Positions 16,938 through 24,826 of a stretch of DNA of 39,951 bases are shown piece by piece; positions within the stretch are counted from its first letter, which is position 1; every line of letters begins with the position of its first letter. Below the pieces are notes generated by a model. That model was not told the origin of the DNA. It did not search any database and worked only from the letters and a program-made list of their open reading frames with translations. A program made the translations under genes and the position numbers. The stretch is from Thiobacillus denitrificans (GTDB lineage: Bacteria > Pseudomonadota > Gammaproteobacteria > Burkholderiales > Thiobacillaceae): positions 1 through 39,951 of the forward strand of contig NZ_LDUG01000029.1 of assembly GCF_001530125.1 (NCBI RefSeq), read 5' to 3'.

Positions 16938-17735
16938 CTAGCCCCACAGATCCCATGGAAACGCGCCCAGCAAGCCTTGCTGAATTCGAGCCAGGTCGAA
17001 AGCGGAATTCCCGCCTGCCGCAAGCCCCTCCTCCACCGAGCTTGCCGTGTGATAGTTCATGCGGCCGGTTCCGTAGTAGTAGTCGTCGTACTTCAGGCTG
17101 GATTCGCCATTTCCCATATCAAGGTAGACGGCCGGAATGCCATAGGCCTCTGCCAGGATAATGCCGTGCAGCGAACTCGATATGACCAGGCGGGCGCGCA
17201 ACAGCTCAGCGACAAACGTAGCCGGCTTGCAGGTTGGGAGCAGGACGTGTTCGCGGTAAGCGCCAAACTTTTCGACCGGTTCATGCAGATGTGGAATGAC
17301 GAGGTAGGGGACGCTGCCGCGCGCCTCGGGCTGGAGAAGGTCGGCGGGAAAAAACAGCGGCATGAGCAGGGCGGGGTCGCCATAGATCTCCGGCGCGGAG
17401 ATCGCGCGCCGTTTCAGGTAATCCCGCGTCAGGGGGCCACGGACCGCCCGTACATCCAGCCTTGAAAACCGATGCATGGCCAAATCGAGCTTCCAGTTTA
17501 CCCCGGAGCCCCAGACGCATTCGTCCGATTTCGCAAAATGAAGAATCGAGCCGATTGCGAACAGCCTTTTCGACTTGTCCTTTTTGTCCTGAATCTCCTG
17601 GTCCCGAAGAGAAAGCATTTCGGAAACGATCACCTTCGACAGGTAATCGCCCACATTGATGCGCTGGTCGCTGGGTTCCCACCAGTACAGGCATTGTTTC
17701 TCAAGCCTGCCACGTTTATCTGCCGCGAAGAACAT
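16938..17735 (-). CDS. gumL: Polysaccharide (ketal) pyruvyltransferase, GumL-like
   Basis: The 265-residue protein follows GumL throughout: YWWEPSDQRINVGDYLSKVIVSE, GSILHFAKSDECVWGSG, LDVRAVRGPLTRDYL, EIYGDPALLMPLFFPADLL, ISSSLHGIILAEAYGIPAVYLDMGNGE, KYDDYYYGTGRM and the closing AFPWDLWG. GumL puts a pyruvate ketal on the terminal mannose of xanthan using phosphoenolpyruvate. ATG 17735 has AAGGA eight bases upstream; a TTG two codons earlier is less likely. The gene overlaps the end of the flippase gene by 20 bp. Its TAG stop lies inside the CTAG target duplication of the adjacent MITE. Confidence 0.9.
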   Translation of the reverse strand: MFFAADKRGRLEKQCLYWWEPSDQRINVGDYLSKVIVSEMLSLRDQEIQDKKDKSKRLFAIGSILHFAKSDECVWGSGVNWKLDLAMHRFSRLDVRAVRGPLTRDYLKRRAISAPEIYGDPALLMPLFFPADLLQPEARGSVPYLVIPHLHEPVEKFGAYREHVLLPTCKPATFVAELLRARLVISSSLHGIILAEAYGIPAVYLDMGNGESSLKYDDYYYGTGRMNYHTASSVEEGLAAGGNSAFDLARIQQGLLGAFPWDLWG

Positions 17736-19023
17736 GAACAAGTTCCTTGTAAAAAACGATCCTGAAAAGATTTCGCGTGGCGGTCCACTTGATTCCCAGA
17801 TGCTCCCTGAAGCGCGTCCAGAAGATCAGTTCCGCCCCGATGGCAACCATGAAGTAACTGGCCACGGTCGACAGGGCAGCGCCCGTGGCACCGTAGCGTG
17901 GAATCATGAACAGGTTGAGCGCCACGTTGACGGCCAACCCGCTCACGTTCCGGATGAAGGCTTGTCGCTCCTGACCAAAGACCGTGAAGTAGAGCCCGCT
18001 CATGTTGGCGAGGAACAGGAACGGCACGCCCAGCATCAGATAGAAAAGCACCCCGCCCGCAGCGCTGAATTCCGCGCCGAATGCCAGTCGTATCAGGGGG
18101 TCCGCCATCAGCATCACCGGAATCGCCACGGCGATGGACGCCAGGATGGTCGTGCTGTAGATCATCGAAAGACGGTTCTGGGTGAGCTCGCGATTTTTCC
18201 GGTTCAGCGCCATTTGCGGAAGCAGCACTGCGGAAATGATGGCGGGAATCATGAGGAGTTGTTCGACAAGCTTGTAGGCGGCGGAATAAATGCCGAGCTC
18301 GGTGCTGCCCGCAATCTTCGAAATCATGATCTGATCGACGCGGTAATGCGCCTGGATAATCAGCATCGAAAAAAAGAAGTAAATCGATTTCGAGAATATG
18401 ATCTTCGATAAGCGCCAGACTCTGGAGAAATGGCTGAAAGACACGCGCCAGTTTTTTTTATCGTCGGACGCCGTCCAGGCCCACGCCGCGAGGAAGAGAA
18501 GTACCGACTGCACCACATAGGTGAGCAGGAGCGCGTTTACGCTGCACATCCCCTCCAGGCAAAGCCAGACGCGGCCCCCCGCTCCCGCCAGCGCAAGCCC
18601 CGTGCGAATCTTGGCAAGCAGGTCATTGCGCAATTCCGCCTGCATGACAAACGCGTAGACTTCGAGGGGCGCAAACACGCAGAACAGCACCAGCGCAAGG
18701 AATCCCGCTTCACCACTTTGCAGAAAGGCAACGTAGCTCGCGGCTCCGAGCAGCACCGCCACGACCGTCTTCAACAGCAGCGTCGCGGACACGAGTACGC
18801 CCGATGCCGACCGTCCAAACGAAACCAGCAATACACGCCGCAGCCCAAAATCTGCCGCAACGACAACCAGGCCCAGTATGGCGAGCAGGTACGACAACTC
18901 GCCGAACCTGAAAACGCCGAGCGAGCGCACCACGTAAATGTTCGATGCCAGCACGGCGAGCGTGACAATCACACGCTCCATTAACATCCAGGCGATGTTG
19001 TTGAATATGCGCTTGCGGGTCAT
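17716..19023 (-). CDS. Wzx-type polysaccharide flippase (GumJ position)
   Basis: The 435-residue protein has the 12-14 membrane segments of the MOP/Wzx superfamily: N-terminal NNIAWMLMERVIVTLAVLASNIYVVRSLG, YRVDQIMISKIAGSTELGIYSAAYKLVEQLL and late GLAVNVALNLFMIPRYGATGAALSTV. It should flip the lipid-linked repeat unit to the periplasmic face. ATG 19023 is chosen because MTRKRIFNNIAWML is a typical flippase start. The 26 upstream codons look like leader. It sits between gumI- and gumL-like genes, the place of gumJ in Xanthomonas. A second flippase lies at 23209-24615. Confidence 0.87.
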   Translation of the reverse strand: MTRKRIFNNIAWMLMERVIVTLAVLASNIYVVRSLGVFRFGELSYLLAILGLVVVAADFGLRRVLLVSFGRSASGVLVSATLLLKTVVAVLLGAASYVAFLQSGEAGFLALVLFCVFAPLEVYAFVMQAELRNDLLAKIRTGLALAGAGGRVWLCLEGMCSVNALLLTYVVQSVLLFLAAWAWTASDDKKNWRVSFSHFSRVWRLSKIIFSKSIYFFFSMLIIQAHYRVDQIMISKIAGSTELGIYSAAYKLVEQLLMIPAIISAVLLPQMALNRKNRELTQNRLSMIYSTTILASIAVAIPVMLMADPLIRLAFGAEFSAAGGVLFYLMLGVPFLFLANMSGLYFTVFGQERQAFIRNVSGLAVNVALNLFMIPRYGATGAALSTVASYFMVAIGAELIFWTRFREHLGIKWTATRNLFRIVFYKELVHVLRGR

Positions 19024-19153
19024 GCGACAACCCGCATTGAACCCGGACCACTGTGACCGATTGCATATCCGGATAGGCAAAAACGGGCGTGCCGTTCGCA
19101 ATCACGATCGCCGTCCGAAACGCGACGGGCGCCACAAAATCGGGACAAGCGCA

Positions 19154-20236
19154 TCATGACCGCCCCACCAGGTCGCGATAAAACCTGGCCGTCCGGGCAC
19201 CCAGAAACGGCCATTCATACGCTCCGAGGTCTGGCGGCGCAACGCGCTGGGATCTGACCCGATCGATCGCATCTCGCAGAATATCTGCGTCGAACGAGCC
19301 TTCAAACAGTGTCAGGGCGCCCGATCCCACGTCGCGCTGCAGCGCCCGCATAGACCCGATGGCCGGCACCACGACATGTTTGCCCACGCTGAGGGCCATC
19401 AGCGCCGAACCGGAGTTCAGTATCTTGCGGTAAGGCAGCACGACCAGACTTGCCCGATCCAGGCACGCGACAAGCGAGGCATCGTCCATATGCTTCGGCA
19501 ACAGCACAATCCGGCGATCGGCGGCGGCCAAAGCTTCCAGCTCCAAGCGGTAATCCGCATCAGGCACGCTGCCCGCAATCAGGAGCCGGATGTCGGGATC
19601 GTCCAGCGTCGAGAATTGGCGCATGAGTTCATCAACATTCTTGTAGGCGCGCATTTGCCCGAAGTTCAACAGCACAAAGGCTTCTCCCAGGTTCTCCAGC
19701 GCCTGCACGACCGCCTGTGCCGGCGCGGCCGCGGTCTCGCGGACCGCATCGATCCATGGGCCATAGTGCCCATGCTTGATCAATGCGGAAGGGAGCTGTC
19801 CCACGCCCGGATAGGCTGCCATGATGACTGCCTGACTTTCCTCTGACAGAAAGATCACGCCATCGAGCATCGACAGAAAACGTTTCCACAGAAACAGCTT
19901 GAACCAGGATGGCTTCATGTCGTGCCCGAAAGCATTGTGTGCCGTCCACACGATCTTCACGCCCACCGCGCGCGCCAACAGCAGCCATGCCCAGACGAAA
20001 AGTTTCTTCAACACATCGACCGGGCGCAGAGAGCGAGGCAGCACATCAAACTCCGGCCAATGCAAATGAAGGATGTCGCATTCCCAGGGAAGCATGGCGT
20101 ACTGATGCTCACGCACCGTCACACGGCCGGCAGACGCCACTGCGCGATAAAGCAGGCTGTTGTATGGATTCGTATCTTCATTTGAAAAAGCGGGGCGCGC
20201 AGCTACGCGAATGGCAAGTCCGGACTTTCGCTTCAT
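19154..20236 (-). CDS. gumI: GumI-like beta-mannosyltransferase (GT94)
   Basis: The 360-residue protein shows GumI landmarks: NPYNSLLYRAV, DILHLHWPEF, IVWTAHNAFGHD, IKHGHYGPWID, FGQMRAYKNVDELM, ASLVVLPYRKILNSGSALMALS and a final TLFEGSFDADIL. GumI adds the terminal beta-mannose onto glucuronic acid in the xanthan side chain from GDP-mannose. The same acceptor step is inferred here from the presence of gumK. ATG 20236 gives MKRKSGLAIRVAARPAF; the ribosome site is weak. A 130-bp gap separates it from the flippase gene. Confidence 0.82.
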   Translation of the reverse strand: MKRKSGLAIRVAARPAFSNEDTNPYNSLLYRAVASAGRVTVREHQYAMLPWECDILHLHWPEFDVLPRSLRPVDVLKKLFVWAWLLLARAVGVKIVWTAHNAFGHDMKPSWFKLFLWKRFLSMLDGVIFLSEESQAVIMAAYPGVGQLPSALIKHGHYGPWIDAVRETAAAPAQAVVQALENLGEAFVLLNFGQMRAYKNVDELMRQFSTLDDPDIRLLIAGSVPDADYRLELEALAAADRRIVLLPKHMDDASLVACLDRASLVVLPYRKILNSGSALMALSVGKHVVVPAIGSMRALQRDVGSGALTLFEGSFDADILRDAIDRVRSQRVAPPDLGAYEWPFLGARTARFYRDLVGRS

Positions 20237-20340
20237 TTCGGATTCATGGCTTTGCGCCCACGATTGAACGGCGCGCAGGCACGGTGCGATCGGTCGCTGC
20301 CGCCACGGAGCAGGCGGCGTACAGAAAATCACTGGAGATA

Positions 20341-21663
20341 TTAACGGCGGCCAATCGCATAGTATTCAATCCCCTGCTCCCGCATGAATTCAGGGCTATA
20401 CAAATTACGCCCATCGAAAATCGCAGGCGTCTTGAGCGCCGCCTTGAGGGCATCGAAATTGGGCACACGAAACTCCTTCCATTCCGTGACGATGGCCAGC
20501 GCATCTGCGCCGTCCAGCGCATCCATCGACGATTCTGCGTAGCTCAAGCGTGGTTCATCTCCATAAATCCGCTTCGATTCTGCCATCGCAACCGGGTCAT
20601 AAGCCGTGACTGTTGCACCCCGCGCCCAAAGCCCCTCCATCAGCACGCGGCTTGTGGCGGCACGCATGTCATCGGTATTGGGTTTGAAAGCCAGGCCCCA
20701 AACCGCGAAGTTCATGCCCTTGAGGTCGGCACCAAAACGCGCAACGATCTTGTCGAGCAACACATGTTTCTGTTTTTCGTTTGCCTGGTCTACAGCGGTC
20801 AACACCTTGAGATCGATTTCATTCTCGCGTGCTGTGTTGATGAGCGCATTGACATCCTTTGGAAAACAGGAACCGCCATATCCGCAACCCGCATACAGGA
20901 AATCAAATCCGATGCGTGGATCGGAGCCGATGCCCAGGCGAACCTGTTCGATATCCGCGCCCAGCTTGTCGGCCAGATTGGCCAGTTCATTCATGAATGA
21001 GATTCGCGTGGCAAGCATTGCGTTTGCTGCATATTTCGTCAGTTCGGCAGACCGCATATCCATGACAACAATGCGATCGTGATTTCGGTTGAACTGTGCG
21101 TACACGTTCCGCATAAGTTCTATCGCCCGGGCATCCTCGGCGCCGATCACAATCCGGTCTGGCCGCATGAAATCGTTCAATGCGTCGCCTTCCTTGAGGA
21201 ATTCCGGGTTTGAGACGACAGCGAACGGGATCGATTCGTCGCGTTTTTGCAGTTCTTCAATGACAGCCTGCCTGACTTTGTCAGCGGTACCCACCGGCAC
21301 AGTCGATTTGTCGACAACCACCTTGTATTCAGTCATATGGCGGCCGATATTGCGGGCCGCTGCGGTGACGTACTTCAGGTCAGCGGAGCCGTCTTCGTCC
21401 GGTGGCGTGCCAACCGCGATGAACTGCACGATGCCGAAGGCGACGCTTTCCTCAATGCTGGTTGTGAATTGCAAGCGGCCGGCGGCGACATTTCGACGAA
21501 CCATTTCCAGCAGACCAGGTTCGTGAATCGGGATGTCTCCATTATTCAAAATTTCTATTTTTGATGCATCCAGATCAAGGCAGAGGACGTCATTGCCAAC
21601 CTCAGCCAAACAGGTGCCTGTAACCAGGCCGACATAGCCCGTGCCAATTACGGTGATTCTCAT
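20341..21663 (-). CDS. ugd: UDP-glucose 6-dehydrogenase
   Basis: The 440-residue enzyme oxidises UDP-glucose to UDP-glucuronate with two NAD+. The N-terminal Rossmann motif is [22 protein letters not shown] and [11 protein letters not shown] follow, the catalytic cysteine is in YGGSCFPKD (about residue 266), and a C-terminal UDP-binding domain contains [17 protein letters not shown]. Length is normal for the family. Its place between gumI and gumK is apt, since UDP-GlcA is the GumK donor. The start at 21663 is clear. Confidence 0.95.
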   Translation of the reverse strand: MRITVIGTGYVGLVTGTCLAEVGNDVLCLDLDASKIEILNNGDIPIHEPGLLEMVRRNVAAGRLQFTTSIEESVAFGIVQFIAVGTPPDEDGSADLKYVTAAARNIGRHMTEYKVVVDKSTVPVGTADKVRQAVIEELQKRDESIPFAVVSNPEFLKEGDALNDFMRPDRIVIGAEDARAIELMRNVYAQFNRNHDRIVVMDMRSAELTKYAANAMLATRISFMNELANLADKLGADIEQVRLGIGSDPRIGFDFLYAGCGYGGSCFPKDVNALINTARENEIDLKVLTAVDQANEKQKHVLLDKIVARFGADLKGMNFAVWGLAFKPNTDDMRAATSRVLMEGLWARGATVTAYDPVAMAESKRIYGDEPRLSYAESSMDALDGADALAIVTEWKEFRVPNFDALKAALKTPAIFDGRNLYSPEFMREQGIEYYAIGRR

Positions 21664-21738
21664 CGTGCATGCATCCTTATAAGATTAACGATATTCAAAA
21701 CGGTACTGGATCAAACCAAGGCGTCAGCGCGCCAAAAC

Positions 21739-22854
21739 TCATGCCGCAGGCAATCGGGCATCTTCAAATTGAGCAGGATTCAACATTCTTTCCACGACCT
21801 GCGACCAGTGAAGCGGCATTCTGGAAGAGGTTCTCGGCGCCGCAAGGGCAGCGTCTATCGCAGCCGCAATCGATTCGCCATTGCCAGGCTCGTATCCAAA
21901 GCGCGACGCATAATCCCCAACGATCGAATTCGGGCAGACGGCGGGCAACTTGAAAAAATCATATTGCATGAGTTTCAGCGACGTATCCGCCAAATAGCGG
22001 GGCAGATTTGCGGATCGATAGGGGGCGATTCCGAAGCTGGCGTGTTTGATATAGGGCAATGTAAAACGGTGAGGCATTTCATCGTAAACCCGCACATTTT
22101 CCCCATAGCCTGGTTGCGTTCCGGTACCCGAACCAATGATGTGGAACACCACTTCCGGAAATCGCTTCGATGCAATCACGAAAAATTCCGGATCAAACAG
22201 CATGGAACCGATCGATACGGCATGCACGCCTCCTCCCGGATACGGCGATGGATCCGCATGCTCGGCGACGGAAAAATCGAAGCCATGAGGGATCACGTAT
22301 TGATTGGACGATTTCGGCATGCCGTCCGACATGTATCGGGACTTGAGGCATAGCGCGGTCATCTGCGGCGCCACGCGGTCGAACGTCGCTTTCACGTAAG
22401 CGGCCACATTGATTGTGGCCAGATCATCCGAGGCGACATAAATCGTTCTGGCCTGTGGATTCGACTGCGTAACGAGGTCGAAAAAAATGGGCGCGATCCC
22501 GCTTTCGAAAAAGATCACGTCGGCTTCCGCGATCCAGTCGACAAGCACTTGATTCGGCTTCTTGAGATAACGTCTAAACAGAAATTCCTCGATTGGGCGC
22601 AAATAGGATTTGCGCACATTAAAAGGGTGAATCCAGGTCTTCCACAGATAACACTCGACGTTTTCATGGACCGTCTTTTTGTTTGCCAAAGTAGCGAGCG
22701 AAGCCCTTGGGTCTGATTTCAATTGCGACAGCAGGCTGTACTGACAAGAAAAAAACCGTGTTGTACCCAGTTTTGCCAGTTCCACTGTGACAAAATGAAT
22801 TCCTGCTTTTCTGTAGGAGCGGTAATCGTGCGCCGAAATCACCAAAAATTTCAT
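21739..22854 (-). CDS. gumK: GumK-like glucuronosyltransferase (GT70)
   Basis: The 371-residue protein matches GumK along its length: LVISAHDYRSYRKAGIHFVT, TTRFFSCQYS, ECYLWKTWIHPFNVRKS, ADVIFFESGIA, VASDDLATINVAAY (holding the aspartate that serves as base in GumK), VGSMLFDPEFFV, FHIIGSGTGTQPGYGENV and LKLMQYDFFKLPAVCPN. GumK transfers GlcA from UDP-GlcA to the lipid-linked trisaccharide at the inner membrane. ATG 22854 has AAGGA upstream. Upstream lies a leader related to that of gumD (22968-23113), likely its promoter region. Confidence 0.9.
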   Translation of the reverse strand: MKFLVISAHDYRSYRKAGIHFVTVELAKLGTTRFFSCQYSLLSQLKSDPRASLATLANKKTVHENVECYLWKTWIHPFNVRKSYLRPIEEFLFRRYLKKPNQVLVDWIAEADVIFFESGIAPIFFDLVTQSNPQARTIYVASDDLATINVAAYVKATFDRVAPQMTALCLKSRYMSDGMPKSSNQYVIPHGFDFSVAEHADPSPYPGGGVHAVSIGSMLFDPEFFVIASKRFPEVVFHIIGSGTGTQPGYGENVRVYDEMPHRFTLPYIKHASFGIAPYRSANLPRYLADTSLKLMQYDFFKLPAVCPNSIVGDYASRFGYEPGNGESIAAAIDAALAAPRTSSRMPLHWSQVVERMLNPAQFEDARLPAA

Positions 22855-22967
22855 CTTCGTTCCTTGAGAACACAAACGTGAGGACCGACGCTCAGCGCTG
22901 CGTCCGTAGCACAATGGAAACATCTTGCAGCACAGACGTGAAGAAAACCGCTACCAAGCCAACGTAG

Positions 22968-23113
22968 TTGACCAGTCGCCTGTCCAGACTTAAAACCGGA
23001 TGTTCATAGTCACCAAATATTAGGAACCCTCGTATTATTGATGTTGTTACGCCAATCAGCCTGATTACCCAATGCATTTGTCAAGCAAAATCCAGAAATC
23101 CCGCCAAGCCACG
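22968..23113 (-). pseudogene. Remnant of a second gumD/wcaJ-type gene: leader and first codons
   Basis: The sequence aligns with 36591-36736, the upstream region and first codons of gumD, at about three-quarters identity by eye with few gaps. The shared part includes the minus-strand reading [17 protein letters not shown] ([17 protein letters not shown] in gumD) and the upstream CAGCCTGATT and ATCCAGAAA blocks. After about 20 codons the homology ends, and the frame closes after a further short stretch near 22892. The leader now lies upstream of gumK and may drive the gumK-gumM operon. Confidence 0.75.
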
Positions 23114-23208
23114 ATGAGCAAGAGAAATGTGGTCAGGGTCAGACGCCATTATTTCGTTCTCCTGAGCGTTGGCGAGCGCTTAACCCGCCCATTGGTGGAC
23201 AGGTCTAG

Positions 23209-24615
23209 CTACCGGTTCACCAGCAGTCGCACCAGCGCGGTGCTGACACCATAGGCCAGCAGGCCGGCCGTGCCGGCAAAGACCAGCGAGAACCATCCCG
23301 TTACCTGCATACCTGCCAGCGGCAGGATGCGCACTAGGGCGACGCCGAGCACAGCGCCAACGCCCGCAGGCAGCACCGTCAGCACGAAACTGCGCAAGGA
23401 CATATCGAGTTGCCGACGGATGGCCAGTTGCATCGCCACCATCCCCGCCACGCTGCCGACCGCGAAGCCCGCAGCGATGCCTGTGACACCATTCCACCGT
23501 ACCAGCACCAGGGCGAATACCATTGCCATAAGCAATTGCTTGAGCGCCAGTTTTGGAACACGCGCGCTTTGGCCAGTCGCAAACGACAGGTTCTGCCCGA
23601 GCGCGAAGGCCGCTTGGCCCAGATAAGCCACCGACAGCCAACCGAACAGTGGGGCACTTGGGCGCCATTGTTCTCCGAAGACGATGACGACCATCGGCTC
23701 GGCCAATGCCGTGGCAATGGTGTAGACAGGCACCAGCAACAAAAGCGTCATGGCCAGCATGCGTGCATAGGTGCGGCGCAAGGCTGCCGGGTCGGTCTGT
23801 TGCTGTACGAACAGCGTGACGCTGACACGGCCCAGGGACGCGCCGATGACGAGGTAGGCTGCCGACAGCACGCGTTTGGCAAGGTTGTACAAGCCGGTGG
23901 CATAGGGGCCCAGCAGCACGCTCACGAGCGCGGTATCGCCACTGTTGTTGGCGTAGTTCAGCAGGGCCGAAGTGCCCACGCTGCCCATTTCGCTGGCATG
24001 CGCACGGATCAGCGTGTTCGACCACGCCCAACGCGGCCGCCAGATGCGCCACTCAGCCACCAGCGCGATCAGCAGCGCGACGATGCCGGTGGTCAGCTGC
24101 TGTGCCACTAGAGCCATCGCACCCGCACCCCGGTAGACCATGAACAAGGCCACCGCACCGCCCGCGCACACCGAGCAGATGGAGCGAATGGCGAGCAGGC
24201 GAAAGTTGCCTTGGCGCAGCAGCCGCGCTTCATGGGCTCGCACCAAGCCGTAGAGAACGATGACGAGGCTCATGCCCAGCAGCACCGGCATCAACTCGGG
24301 CGTGCCGAAAAAGCGCACCAGCAAGGGCGACGACAGCGCCATCGCGGCAGCCAGCACCAGCGACACTGCGGTGCATAAAGTGAATAGCCAGTCGAACAGC
24401 ATATCGCTCGAATCGAGCCCACGCACCACGGGCATTGCCATCGCATCGAGCAGCGTCAGGCGAACGAACTGCACCATCAGGTGGGCAATGGCCAGCAACC
24501 CGAACTCGTGCGGCGTCAGCCAGTGCGCGAGTATCGCGAAGATAACAAAGGAAAGCGCCTGCTGCGCAAAATTGTCGGCCATCGACCACACTGACTTGCC
24601 CTTCCAGTTACTCAT
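23209..24615 (-). CDS. Second Wzx/MOP-superfamily polysaccharide flippase
   Basis: The 468-residue membrane protein is of the WzxC/lipopolysaccharide biosynthesis type: WKGKSVWSMADNFAQQALSFVIFAILAHWLTPHEFGLLAI at the start, then about 13 further hydrophobic segments, with FALGQNLSFATGQ in the middle. ATG 24615 gives the usual family N-terminus. By eye the gene is more GC-rich than the gum genes on either side. It may flip a product related to the fusion enzyme upstream, or have replaced another flippase. It is not closely similar to the flippase at 17716-19023. Confidence 0.85.
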   Translation of the reverse strand: MSNWKGKSVWSMADNFAQQALSFVIFAILAHWLTPHEFGLLAIAHLMVQFVRLTLLDAMAMPVVRGLDSSDMLFDWLFTLCTAVSLVLAAAMALSSPLLVRFFGTPELMPVLLGMSLVIVLYGLVRAHEARLLRQGNFRLLAIRSICSVCAGGAVALFMVYRGAGAMALVAQQLTTGIVALLIALVAEWRIWRPRWAWSNTLIRAHASEMGSVGTSALLNYANNSGDTALVSVLLGPYATGLYNLAKRVLSAAYLVIGASLGRVSVTLFVQQQTDPAALRRTYARMLAMTLLLLVPVYTIATALAEPMVVIVFGEQWRPSAPLFGWLSVAYLGQAAFALGQNLSFATGQSARVPKLALKQLLMAMVFALVLVRWNGVTGIAAGFAVGSVAGMVAMQLAIRRQLDMSLRSFVLTVLPAGVGAVLGVALVRILPLAGMQVTGWFSLVFAGTAGLLAYGVSTALVRLLVNR

Positions 24616-24826
24616 GCCGGAAGCCATGGTTGGAGGCAAAGAACAGCGCATCCGACGCGTGGCGTGCCATGGCGCTCACGCAATTACGCCAGCAGGTCCG
24701 GCGCACGCGGGGACTGCACCTGAAACGGCCCGATGCGCAGCGTGCCTGGTGTTCGCCATGGAATGAATCCTTTCGCTGACGTGCGGGTGATGGCCGGAGG
24801 CGAAGCGCCTTGCATGTTTCAGATAC

